NCBI GenBank assembly: GCA_050295975.1
Contig: JBNKQR010000041.1
Location: 1 to 27,352, forward strand
DNA: 27,352 bases
Source of the DNA: JAPHTQ01 sp050295975
GTDB taxonomy: Bacteria > Pseudomonadota > Gammaproteobacteria > Thiohalomonadales > Thiohalomonadaceae
Reading direction: 5' to 3'
Shown: piece after piece, positions 1-8,119 of the stretch
How positions within the stretch are numbered: position 1 is the stretch's first letter
How the letters are laid out: the number at the start of each line of letters is the position of its first letter
Notes under the pieces: model-generated
Seen by the model: the letters and a program-made list of their open reading frames with translations, nothing else
What the model was told of the DNA's origin: nothing
Database searches by the model: none
Program-made: the position numbers and the translations under genes

Positions 1-52
1 CCGCTAGTTGCATGAGCAGCAGAGGCGGGAGCCAGCAGGCTTTTGAACCGCA

Positions 53-81
53 TTGTCACGGCCCGAGCGTTTTGTGATAAT
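53..81 (+). promoter_or_regulatory. sigma-70-like promoter of mrp
   Basis: A -35 hexamer TTGTCA (53-58) and a -10 hexamer GATAAT (76-81) are separated by exactly 17 bases, each matching consensus at 5 of 6 positions. Transcription would begin near 88, giving a leader of about 70 bases before mrp. This also argues against an in-frame upstream start at 43, which lies before the promoter. Predicted by eye only. Confidence 0.6.
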
Positions 82-156
82 GCCCGACCCTCATTGTTTA
101 ACCAGTTATCGAGCCGTGGGCACCTGAAATCCCGGCGGCTCCCAGGAGTAATTCCA

Positions 157-1251
157 ATGTCAGACGATATTAAGGCCAAAATCGAAGCGGCGCTGAAGGG
201 CTATACCGATCCCTACATGCAGAAGGATCTGGTCTCTGCCGGTTGTATCAAAGCCATTAGCGTCGACGGTGGCAAGGCGAAGATCGAAGTTAACCTGGGC
301 TTTCCCGCCGCCGGTTATGTGGAAGAGCTGAAATCCCAGCTAAAGACGCTGGCAGAAGGCGTCGATGGCGTCAGCAGTGCCGAAGTGGATGTGGCGGTTA
401 CCATTGTCTCCCACTCCGCGCAGAAGGGCGTGAAGCACATCAAGGGTGTGAAGAACATCATCGCCGTGGCCTCCGGCAAGGGTGGCGTGGGCAAATCCAC
501 CACCTCGGTGAATCTGGCCCTGGCCCTGGCCGCCGAGGGTGCTACCGTCGGTATCCTCGATGCCGATATCTATGGCCCCTCCCAGCCGCGCATGATGGGT
601 CTCTCCAACATGAAACCCGACTCCCCGGACGGCAAGACCCTGGAGCCAATCGTCAACTACGACGTGCAGTCCATGTCTATCGGCTACCTGATCGAGGAAG
701 ACACCCCAATGATCTGGCGTGGCCCGATGGTCACCCAGGCGTTGGAGCAGCTGCTGAACGACACCAACTGGCGTGAAGTGGATTATCTGGTGATCGACCT
801 GCCGCCGGGCACCGGCGACACCCAGCTGACCCTGGCGCAGAAGGTACCGGTCTCCGGCGCGGTGATCGTGACCACCCCGCAGGACATCGCTCTGCTGGAT
901 GCGCGCAAGGCCTACAAGATGTTCGAGAAGGTGGAAGTGCCGGTACTGGGCGTGGTGGAGAATATGTCGATCCACATCTGCTCCAAGTGCGGTAACGAGG
1001 AGCGTATCTTCGGTGAGGGCGGTGGACAGAAGATGTCCGACGACTTCGGTATCGATTTCCTTGGCGCACTGCCGCTGGATATCGCCATCCGTGAAGAGGC
1101 CGATGCGGGTAAACCGACCGTGGTGGCTAACCCGGAGGGGCGTATTTCGGAGATCTACCGTGAGATTGCCCGTCGTACGGCGGCCAAGCTCTCTCTGAGC
1201 GCTAAGGATTACAGCTCCAAGTTCCCTAAAATCGTGATTGCCAACGACTAA
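157..1251 (+). CDS. apbC: Mrp/ApbC family iron-sulfur cluster carrier ATPase
   Basis: This 364-residue cytoplasmic P-loop ATPase of the Mrp/NBP35 family is known to bind and hand over [4Fe-4S] clusters to apoproteins. Residues 1-90 form the N-terminal MIP18/DUF59-like domain. The deviant Walker A motif GKGGVGKST is at 107-115, the DADIYGP segment at 135-141, the LPPGTGD motif at 215-221, and the cluster-binding CxxC (C275, C278) in the HICSKCG segment. The ATG at 157 was chosen because AGGAG (144-148) lies 8 bases upstream and the N-terminus then begins at the DUF59-like domain; the frame remains open back to 43 but that part precedes the promoter and has no domain character. A terminator follows, separating it from dcd. 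Family assignment is firm; the actual client proteins cannot be read from the sequence. Confidence 0.96.
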   Translation: MSDDIKAKIEAALKGYTDPYMQKDLVSAGCIKAISVDGGKAKIEVNLGFPAAGYVEELKSQLKTLAEGVDGVSSAEVDVAVTIVSHSAQKGVKHIKGVKNIIAVASGKGGVGKSTTSVNLALALAAEGATVGILDADIYGPSQPRMMGLSNMKPDSPDGKTLEPIVNYDVQSMSIGYLIEEDTPMIWRGPMVTQALEQLLNDTNWREVDYLVIDLPPGTGDTQLTLAQKVPVSGAVIVTTPQDIALLDARKAYKMFEKVEVPVLGVVENMSIHICSKCGNEERIFGEGGGQKMSDDFGIDFLGALPLDIAIREEADAGKPTVVANPEGRISEIYREIARRTAAKLSLSAKDYSSKFPKIVIAND

Positions 1252-1285
1252 CGGGATGCCCTCAACGGGCAAACACCTTATAATA

Positions 1286-1323
1286 GCGGCGGGCCTCGAT
1301 GAGCGGGAGCCCGTCGTTTTTTT
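1286..1323 (+). terminator. rho-independent terminator after mrp
   Basis: A stem of about 9 bp (1286-1294 pairing with 1309-1317, core CGGGC/GCCCG, with two G-U pairs) and a 14-base loop are followed by seven T (1317-1323). A TATAAT (1279-1284) sits just upstream and could be a -10 element for dcd, but no matching -35 is visible. Confidence 0.7.
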
Positions 1324-1345
1324 ATCTGCAGAATAAAGGGCGAGG

Positions 1346-1912
1346 ATGAGCATTAAATCGGACAAGTGGATCCGCCGCATGGCGGAGCAAGAAGGCATGA
1401 TCGAGCCGTTTGAAGCGGGTCAGGTGCGTGAGGCCAACGGTGAGCGGATCGTCTCCTACGGTACCTCCAGTTACGGCTATGATGTGCGCTGTGCCGACGA
1501 GTTCAAGATCTTCACCAACATCAATTCGGCCATCGTCGATCCCAAGGCGTTCGATGAGAACAGCTTTGTCGATGTGAAGTCGGATGTCTGCATTATCCCG
1601 CCCAACTCCTTTGCCCTGGCGCGCACGGTGGAGTATTTCCGCATTCCGCGTAGCGTGCTGACCGTCTGCCTCGGCAAGTCTACCTATGCCCGCTGCGGCA
1701 TTATCGTCAATGTCACCCCGCTGGAGCCCGAGTGGGAAGGCCATGTGACCCTGGAGTTCTCCAACACCACACCACTGCCGGCCAAGATTTACGCCAATGA
1801 GGGTGTGGCGCAGATGCTCTTCTTCGAATCCGATGAGGTGTGTGAAACCTCCTACAAGGATCGTGGCGGCAAGTATCAGGGACAGCGTGGCGTCACGCTG
1901 CCCCAGACCTGA
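1346..1912 (+). CDS. dcd: dCTP deaminase
   Basis: This 188-residue enzyme deaminates dCTP to dUTP, feeding dUMP and dTMP synthesis. It belongs to the homotrimeric dUTPase fold. Visible family motifs are SYGYDVR (42-48), GKSTYAR (110-116), the EGHVTLEFSN block with the catalytic glutamate expected at E137, and the C-terminal GKYQGQRGVTLP segment (175-186) that folds over the nucleotide. The length fits the roughly 190 residues of proteobacterial Dcd. The ATG follows a GCGAGG ribosome site. It lies behind the mrp terminator, so it is probably transcribed separately. The 188 bases to the next gene hold a short palindrome GTCCATGGATGGAC but no convincing terminator. Confidence 0.96.
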   Translation: MSIKSDKWIRRMAEQEGMIEPFEAGQVREANGERIVSYGTSSYGYDVRCADEFKIFTNINSAIVDPKAFDENSFVDVKSDVCIIPPNSFALARTVEYFRIPRSVLTVCLGKSTYARCGIIVNVTPLEPEWEGHVTLEFSNTTPLPAKIYANEGVAQMLFFESDEVCETSYKDRGGKYQGQRGVTLPQT

Positions 1913-2100
1913 GGAACCTCTGACTAAGTGGCTGCGGGGGTGATCTGCGGTTTTATGTCCATGGATGGACGGTATTTGACGTGAGGCAGGGATGCCGATA
2001 GCCATGCGCGGCGCACACTTTTTCAGATGTTTCCAAAGGGCATCAATCTCGCGTTTAACCCGGTGGCAGTGGCCATGACAAGAATAAAAACGGTGTTTTC

Positions 2101-3631
2101 ATGTTTGCCACGCTGACGCGCAGGTTCGTCCCCTTTCCCCGCTGGATTCAGTTGCTGGTGGCGCTCACGCTGCTCGGCAATCTGTGGGCGCTCTTCAGCA
2201 TTAATCTGCTGCCTGATGAGGCCTACTACTGGGTCTGGTCGCAGCGACTCGACCTGAGTTATTACGATCATCCCCCCCCTGATTGCCTGGCTGATGTGGC
2301 CCTTTACCGAACTGTTCGGTAATGGTGTCGCGGTAGTGCGCTCCCAGGCGGTGCTCTCCTGGCTGGTGGGGGCGGTGATCGGTTACGACCTGGCCCGTCG
2401 CCTCTATGGCGATCCCGATGCCGGTGCCCTGGCGGTACTGGTCTGGAGTAGTCTCCCCATCGTTCAGGTCGGTTTTCATATCTCTACCCCCGATAGTCCG
2501 CTAATCATCTTCACCTGGCTGGTCTACTACTTCGCTTACCTGGCGGTAGCGGAGCGCAAGCCGACGCTGTGGTTGGCAGTGGGTGCCTCGGTCGGTCTGA
2601 CCCTGTTGGCCAAGTACCCGGGGGTACTGGTACTGGGTGGTCTCTTCTTTACCCTGATCTTCACCCGCGAGGGCAGGGCGGAGTTGACTACACGCTGGCC
2701 GTGGCTGGGGGCTGGCGTGGCACTGCTGCTGTTTTTGCCGGTGGTGGTGTGGAATGCACAACATGACTGGATCTCCTTCGCCTTCCAGATCTCCCACGGA
2801 GTAAAAGAGACGGTTGCAGGTTCTGCGGGTGAGCTGTTTCTGCTCTTTATCGCGGGTCAGCTTGTGGTGCCTATGCCGTGGAGTTTCGTCGCCATGCTCT
2901 GGGCCAGCTTCCGCCCCGGCAAGTTGAGCGGCTACAACCATCTACTGCTTAGTTTTGGTTTCTGGACCCCGCTGACGATCTTTGGTCTGGCGGGCCTGAC
3001 CACCAGCAGTGCGGCTAACTGGCCAGAGACCGCCTATGTACCGGGCACGGTATTGTTGGCGGGACTGCTATGGCGCTGGCTCTACTACTTCGATGACATT
3101 CTGAGTCGGGGTAAGGTGGTGCTGATTTCGGTGCTGGTGCTGGTTGGGGTGCTGCTGATCAATGTGATGCGCTTTCCTGCGATCTTCTCCTGGTTCGGTA
3201 TGGAAGGTTCGACCAATCAACGCACTCAGTTGAGCCAGAGCTACGGTTGGGAGCCGGTGCGTGATGAACTGCGCGCAATGCTACCCGGTATCAAGGCAGT
3301 GAGCGGTGCAGATTGCACCATTCTGCTCGATAACCATGCCCGTGCCGGGATGGTAGCGTGGCTGTTGAACGAACCCTATCGGGTCAATGTGACCAGCAAC
3401 ACCCGTATCAATCAGTACAACCTCTGGAATAGTGAAACACCACCTGCAAAGGCGTGCCTCTATCTCGCCAAGTACGATGGGGAGAAGTGGAAACAGAAAC
3501 GGATCCCGGAGTATGTATCGCTACCGGAAGGGGAGTGGCAGCGGGTTAAGCTGCTCGAGGTGAAGAATCCTGATCACACCGTCTCCTGGTTCGGCTTTTA
3601 TCGTCCGGACAATAAACCGGTTACGCCATGA
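2101..3631 (+). pseudogene. GT39 (ArnT/PMT-like) glycosyltransferase, frameshifted
   Basis: This would encode a multi-pass inner-membrane glycosyltransferase that uses a polyprenyl-phosphate-linked sugar as donor, but the reading frame is broken. The first frame (2101-2322) gives LPDEAYYWVWSQ, with the acidic pair D39/E40 typical of GT-C enzymes, then reaches the conserved DHPP (56-59) and derails into unrelated residues. The second frame (open from 2294 to the stop at 3631) resumes with the membrane segments and the WNAQHDWISFAFQ motif. Removing one C from the eight-C run (2272-2279) restores DHPPLIAWLMWP and one 509-codon gene. The internal ATG at 2294 has no ribosome site. The gene overlaps its paralogue downstream by ATGA. 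It may be a true pseudogene, a phase-variable gene, or a sequence error at the homopolymer. Confidence 0.85.
2272..2279 (+). repeat. C8 homopolymer at frameshift site
   Basis: Eight consecutive C follow the codons for Asp-His of the conserved DHPP motif. Seven would keep the GT39 gene in frame. Such tracts slip in replication and are also common sites of sequencing error. Confidence 0.95.
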
Positions 3632-5085
3632 GTCTGCTTGCCGGGATCAAACAGCGCCCTTCACATGCTGCCATGCTGGTGCTTGGCGTTAGCATGCTGC
3701 TGCATCTGCTGGTGATGGGTGGGATCGATCTGGGGGTCGATGAGGCACACTACGCGCTCTATGGTCTCATTACCGACTGGAGCTATTTTGATCACCCGCC
3801 ACTGGTGGGCTGGTTGCAGGCGGTGGTACTGCTCTTTTCTGATAGCGAATTTGCCCTGCGGCTCTGGCCGCTTATGTTCACCGCGCTTGCTACCTGGCTG
3901 CTCTATCGTCTGACCTGTGAGCTTTTCCCCCAGGCGCCTAAGTGGACGCCGTTTATCGCCGTCCTGCTGCTCCATTCGGCGTTGATGTTTCAACTGCTTG
4001 GCATCGCCATGGTGCCCGAGGTGCCACTGCTGGTTGCGGGTCTGGCGGCCACGCTCTATTTGTGGCGGGCGGTGCAGGATAATCGCTGGAGCGACTGGCT
4101 GCTGCTTGGTGTGATGTTGGGTCTGGCCGGTTTGTCGAAATATACCGCGGTGACCCTGGCACTCGGTGTGGCAATTTTTCTCGTCTGGCAGTATGGCTGG
4201 CGTAGTCTGCTAAACCCCAGACTGTGGGTGGCGGCTGTTGTGGCGATGGTGGTGGTGCTACCGGTCTTTTACTGGAACGCCGAGCATGACTGGATCTCTT
4301 TTGCCTATCAGATGGGACATGGTCTGCCGGATCGTGACTGGTCACTGCGTCGCTTTGCCATTGCTCTTGTGGGACAGCTGCTGACCTACGGTCCTGCGGT
4401 TGTGCTCTTCGGTAGTGCCGCTGTGGTCGCCACTGCACGTTGTAGTAATGCGGCTGGACGGCTGCTGCTGGCGATGATTCTGCCACTATTTCTGCTGCTA
4501 CTCTGGGGGGCAGGTCTGGAAGAGACCCTGCCGCACTGGAGCCTGATGGGCTGGGTGTTGTCGATGCCACTGGCGGCCTGCTGGCTCATGGACCGCCTGA
4601 ATCAGCGTTGGCTGCGGAACACGGCGCGGGTTTCCGCTGTCTACTCGTTCCTGTTTATTCTGCTGGCGCATTTTATCCTGTTCGCGCCTCAGGTTATGCC
4701 TTTCACACCTCTGAAGCATCCATTGGGTGATATGCTTGGTTGGCGCGAGGCGGCGCAAAAGGCGCTGGCAATACAACAGCAGCATCCGGGTTTGGTGATT
4801 TACCTGGGTAACTGGGCCACCGCTAGCCGTATCGCCTGGTATGCGCGTCCGGCCACAGTCAAAGTGGCTGATACACGTTACGATCAGTTCGATCTCTGGT
4901 ACGGTTCACCCAGCAAGACCGACACGGGATTGTTGATCGTACCGGACTATTTGCAGGGACGGGATAAGTTGAATGGAATCGGCCGTTTTAAACACTGCAC
5001 CCAACAGGATGAAATGACTTTCATGTTGGCCGATAAACCGGTCCACAATTTTAATTATTATCTCTGCCGCGGATACCATGGATAA
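3628..5085 (+). CDS. GT39 (ArnT/PMT-like) membrane glycosyltransferase
   Basis: This 485-residue polytopic membrane protein is an intact paralogue of the gene before it. The GT-C signature VDEAHYALY carries the acidic pair D38/E39, DHPPLVGW (55-62) follows, and the shared WNAEHDWISFAYQ motif lies mid-protein; about ten hydrophobic segments precede a soluble C-terminal part with RYDQFDLWYGS. Members of this family move a sugar from a polyprenyl phosphate to lipid A, another lipid or a protein on the periplasmic face; ArnT, which adds aminoarabinose, is the best-known relative. The substrate here cannot be told. The ATG overlaps the stop of the preceding gene, and the 3' end overlaps the following PAP2-fusion gene by 8 bases, so the four genes are almost certainly one transcript. 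Confidence 0.9.
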   Translation: MSLLAGIKQRPSHAAMLVLGVSMLLHLLVMGGIDLGVDEAHYALYGLITDWSYFDHPPLVGWLQAVVLLFSDSEFALRLWPLMFTALATWLLYRLTCELFPQAPKWTPFIAVLLLHSALMFQLLGIAMVPEVPLLVAGLAATLYLWRAVQDNRWSDWLLLGVMLGLAGLSKYTAVTLALGVAIFLVWQYGWRSLLNPRLWVAAVVAMVVVLPVFYWNAEHDWISFAYQMGHGLPDRDWSLRRFAIALVGQLLTYGPAVVLFGSAAVVATARCSNAAGRLLLAMILPLFLLLLWGAGLEETLPHWSLMGWVLSMPLAACWLMDRLNQRWLRNTARVSAVYSFLFILLAHFILFAPQVMPFTPLKHPLGDMLGWREAAQKALAIQQQHPGLVIYLGNWATASRIAWYARPATVKVADTRYDQFDLWYGSPSKTDTGLLIVPDYLQGRDKLNGIGRFKHCTQQDEMTFMLADKPVHNFNYYLCRGYHG

Positions 5086-6832
5086 CTACAATCAACAACC
5101 GTTTACCGAAATACTTCGCTCGCCATGGAACTGGGCAGTCCTGCTGGTTTTGTCACTGGCGGTTGTGCTGGTTTACATTTTTGATGCCAACCTGGGGCTG
5201 TTTCATCTCTTCAACGGTTTGAGCCGTTACACCGGAGAATGGTTGTGGGCGGATATCACCACCTTCGGTGATTCACTGGTTATTTTCTCACTCGCGCTGT
5301 TTCTGGTAGAGCGGCGCCCCATGCTGCTTTGGGTACTGATGTTCTCCGCCATTGCCAGTACCTTGCTGGTTCATGGTCTGAAGGAGTGGGCGCTGGTGAT
5401 GCGTCCCCCCGGTACCCTGGCTCCCGATGAGTTGATAGTAATTGGTCGCTCACTCAGCGCGGTCTCCTTTCCTTCCGGTCACACCACCGCAGCATTCAGT
5501 CTGGTTGCACTGTTGGTGCTACAACACTCCCTGGCTAGCCATTGGAAAGTACTTTTGCTTGTTGCTGCGGGGCTGGTTGGGATCTCACGCATGGCCGTGG
5601 GAGTGCACTGGCCTTATGACGTGCTTGGTGGAGCACTGATCGGTTGGGCATCAATACTGTTTGCCTACTACTTTGCGCCGCGTATTGCCTGGGGCGTTTC
5701 CGATGCGGCGCAGCGCTTCTTCACCGTGGTGTTGCTTTTTGCCGCCCTCAGCCTGACGTTGTTTCATAACAGTGGTTATACCCAGGCACGCTGGCTTGAG
5801 ATTGTGATTGGCCTGGTCTGTATTGCCGCTTCATTCCGCAACGTGCGTGCACTCTTTACCCGTAAGAGCGCGATTGAGGTGGCACAGGAAGCGGAGAGCG
5901 GCGAAGTGGTGGAGAGACGTCCACCATGGGGTGCCTTGCTACGTATCGTGGTAACCCTGCTGATCATTGGACTGATCTTTCGTTCCGTTGATCTGCAAAG
6001 CGTGATTGACCACACCAAAGATATCGTTCCGCGCCTGTTGTTGTTGGGCATTCTTTTGCAGCTTCTAAGCACTACCCTGGCAGCCTACCGCTGGTATCTG
6101 GTGATGAACCCGTTGGGTTATGGACAGGAGTTTGGTTTCTATCTGCGCAGCTACTTCAAGGGTGCCTTTTTTAATCAGGGTCTGCCCACCAGTATTGGTG
6201 GTGATGCCATTCGAGTGATCGATGTGGCACGTAAGGGTTGTCGCAAGCGTGATGCCTTTTACGGTGTGTTCATTGACCGGGTATTGGGATTGGTGGGTTT
6301 GTTGATTCTTAATCTTGCTGCCAATGCGATGAATCCTGATCTGCTACCACATGGGATGTTTCTAACGATTAATCTTCTTGTGGCTTTAGGTGTAGTCGGA
6401 TTTATTGTGTTGCTGTTTCTTCGTCATCTTGATTGGTTGAAACGCTGGCGTGTCACCCGTCTGTTCCATACCATTTCAACACAGCTTCATAGAGTATTGG
6501 TTACGCCGCGAGATTATGTGATTCAACTTGGACTCTCGGTGGCGGTACATTTTCTCTCTCTGCTGGCTATCTTTCTCGTAGGGCGTAGTGTGGAGATGCC
6601 GTTTGATTTGCTGACCTTCCTTATCGTCGTGCCACCAGTGCTGCTGTTGACCCTGATTCCGCTTTCACTAGCGGGCTGGGGGATTCGCGAGGGTGCGATG
6701 ATTGGCTTGTTTACTCTGATTGGCGCGGATAAGGTTAACGTGCTGACCATGTCTATTCTTTACGGGTTGGTACTGGTAATCGCCAGCTTGCCCGGCCTTC
6801 AGGTTTACCTGAAGGGCAAACATCACCTTTGA
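5078..6832 (+). CDS. PAP2 phosphatase fused to LPG-synthase/UPF0104-type membrane domain
   Basis: This is a 584-residue two-domain integral membrane protein. Residues about 20-205 are a PAP2-type lipid phosphatase with all three motifs: K-x6-RP (102-110), PSGH (132-135) and SR-x5-H-x3-D (S170, R171, H177, D181), so catalysis should be intact. PAP2 enzymes of this kind dephosphorylate lipid phosphates or undecaprenyl pyrophosphate on the periplasmic side. After a hydrophilic linker (about 258-285), residues 285-580 form an LPG-synthase transmembrane/UPF0104-like domain, with FFNQGLPTSIGGDAIR (364-379) and GWGIREGAM (533-541). That domain is known from lipid-flipping and lipid-modifying proteins. 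The gene overlaps the preceding GT39 gene and is 10 bases from the GT9 gene. A role in recycling or flipping a lipid carrier for the neighbouring transferases is inference. Confidence 0.88.
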   Translation: MDNYNQQPFTEILRSPWNWAVLLVLSLAVVLVYIFDANLGLFHLFNGLSRYTGEWLWADITTFGDSLVIFSLALFLVERRPMLLWVLMFSAIASTLLVHGLKEWALVMRPPGTLAPDELIVIGRSLSAVSFPSGHTTAAFSLVALLVLQHSLASHWKVLLLVAAGLVGISRMAVGVHWPYDVLGGALIGWASILFAYYFAPRIAWGVSDAAQRFFTVVLLFAALSLTLFHNSGYTQARWLEIVIGLVCIAASFRNVRALFTRKSAIEVAQEAESGEVVERRPPWGALLRIVVTLLIIGLIFRSVDLQSVIDHTKDIVPRLLLLGILLQLLSTTLAAYRWYLVMNPLGYGQEFGFYLRSYFKGAFFNQGLPTSIGGDAIRVIDVARKGCRKRDAFYGVFIDRVLGLVGLLILNLAANAMNPDLLPHGMFLTINLLVALGVVGFIVLLFLRHLDWLKRWRVTRLFHTISTQLHRVLVTPRDYVIQLGLSVAVHFLSLLAIFLVGRSVEMPFDLLTFLIVVPPVLLLTLIPLSLAGWGIREGAMIGLFTLIGADKVNVLTMSILYGLVLVIASLPGLQVYLKGKHHL

Positions 6833-6842
6833 GGATTGCTGG

Positions 6843-8057
6843 ATGAAAGTCGACACAATGAGGAAAGTAGATTATTTCGCAGGCGTTCCGCTCTGCCTCC
6901 TCGTTTCCTTGTGGCAAAAACTGTGGCGCCTGTTTTTCTATCGCGATCAGGTTAAGCCAAAAAAGGTGCTGCTAATTGAGTTGTCGGAGATGGGCAGTGC
7001 CATTCTGGTTGACCCGGCGATGCGTAAACTACAGGCACACGGTGCCGAACTCTTCTTTGTCATTTTTGATAAAAATGCTTCAAGCCTGCGTCTGCTTGGC
7101 ACAGTACCGGAAGAGAATGTTTTTCGTATCCGTGAGACAGGTCTGGTAACCCTGGCGCTGGATACCCTGCGCTTTCTGTTGTGGTCACGCCGTATGGGCA
7201 TAGACACGGTGATCGATCTAGAACTTTTCTCCCGTTACAGTGCACTTCTCACTGGCATGTGTGGTGCGACCAATCGAGTGGGCTATCACGCTTTCCATAA
7301 TGAAGGGCTTTATCGCGGTGATATGCTGACCCACAAGGTTGCTTATAACTCACACATGCACATCGCCAAGAACTTTATCGCCCTGGTCAATGCGGTATTG
7401 AGTGATCGTCCTGAATTGCCCTACTCAAAAACCCTAATTGGTGATGATGAAATTGAACTTGCCCGGGTTGAGCAAAATGAGGCCGATCTGGAGGCAATGC
7501 GTCAACGTGTAAGAGAGGATTTTGCTGAGTATGATCCGAGCAAGCACCGTCTAGTTCTAATCAATCCCAATGCCAGTGAGCTGCTAATTCAACGCCGCTG
7601 GATGCCGGAGCGTTATATTGAGTTGATGCAGCGTATTCTGGCCGAACATGAGGATGTGCTGGTATTGATCACCGGCGCGCCTGCAGAGCGTGAAGAGGCG
7701 GCAGGACTGAAGGCAGAAGTGGATCACAAGCGCTGCATCAATTTCGCCGGGCGGGTGAAATTTGCGGAGTTGCCGCCGCTCTACGGTATCTCAACCTTGA
7801 TGGTAAGTAATGACTCCGGTCCGGGTCACTTCTCTGCTGTGACCGCAATGCCGACCTTTGTGATATTCGGGCCTGAGACACCGAAGCTCTACGGTTCTTT
7901 GGGTAACTCCACACCAATTTACGCAGGGCTTGCTTGCTCTCCCTGTGTCAGTGCATCCAATCACCGCAAGACACCGTGCCACGATAATGTTTGTCTACAG
8001 GTAATTACCGTTGATCAGGTTTATGACACCATTCTTCCTACACTGCGTGAAGAGTGA
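6843..8057 (+). CDS. GT9 family (heptosyltransferase-like) glycosyltransferase
   Basis: This 404-residue protein resembles the ADP-heptose:LPS heptosyltransferase family, which works on lipid A-core at the cytoplasmic face. A hydrophobic N-terminal stretch (10-32, VPLCLLVSLW) may anchor it. The first Rossmann half starts with KKVLLIELSEMGSAIL (40-55), and the nucleotide-sugar half carries the SNDSGPGHFSA motif (322-332). A conserved cysteine pattern follows: C365, C368, C379 and C384. The usual acceptor and donor details of WaaC/WaaF are not certain here, so the sugar and acceptor are unknown. The start at 6843 has GAGG 8 bases upstream; an ATG at 6858 is possible but has no ribosome site. 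It is the last gene of the glycan cluster and ends at a strong terminator. Confidence 0.9.
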   Translation: MKVDTMRKVDYFAGVPLCLLVSLWQKLWRLFFYRDQVKPKKVLLIELSEMGSAILVDPAMRKLQAHGAELFFVIFDKNASSLRLLGTVPEENVFRIRETGLVTLALDTLRFLLWSRRMGIDTVIDLELFSRYSALLTGMCGATNRVGYHAFHNEGLYRGDMLTHKVAYNSHMHIAKNFIALVNAVLSDRPELPYSKTLIGDDEIELARVEQNEADLEAMRQRVREDFAEYDPSKHRLVLINPNASELLIQRRWMPERYIELMQRILAEHEDVLVLITGAPAEREEAAGLKAEVDHKRCINFAGRVKFAELPPLYGISTLMVSNDSGPGHFSAVTAMPTFVIFGPETPKLYGSLGNSTPIYAGLACSPCVSASNHRKTPCHDNVCLQVITVDQVYDTILPTLREE

Positions 8058-8073
8058 TTGATTACGAGTGAAC

Positions 8074-8102
8074 AAAAAAGGCGGCCAATGGCCGCCTTTT
8101 TT
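8074..8102. terminator. bidirectional rho-independent terminator
   Basis: A 7-bp GC stem (GGCGGCC 8080-8086 / GGCCGCC 8090-8096) with loop AAT is flanked by A6 before and T6 after. It can end both the glycan operon (plus) and the transporter gene (minus), which converge here. Confidence 0.93.
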
Positions 8103-8119
8103 ATTGTGCTGAATCACTT

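Noticed and set aside
1..53. A minus-strand reading frame from ATG at 53 to the left edge, starting MRFKSLLAPASAAHATS, signal-peptide-like
   Set aside because: Only 17 codons are visible, no ribosome site precedes it and the first codons overlap the mrp -35. It could be the start of a divergent gene but cannot be supported. It is not the start of metG, the frequent neighbour of mrp.
340..1398. A 352-codon open frame antisense to mrp
   Set aside because: It mirrors a clear conserved gene in a GC-rich region and has low-complexity His/Gly/Asp-rich content with no known domain; a shadow frame.
1957..1970. Palindrome GTCCATGGATGGAC after dcd as a terminator
   Set aside because: Short stem, two-base loop and no T-run. 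It may be a protein site but nothing supports it.
1322..2005. A 227-codon open frame antisense to dcd
   Set aside because: dcd on the plus strand has all its family motifs; the antisense product resembles nothing known.
3953..4570. A 205-codon minus frame inside the second GT39 gene
   Set aside because: Pro/Ser/Arg-rich composition typical of a shadow of hydrophobic codons.
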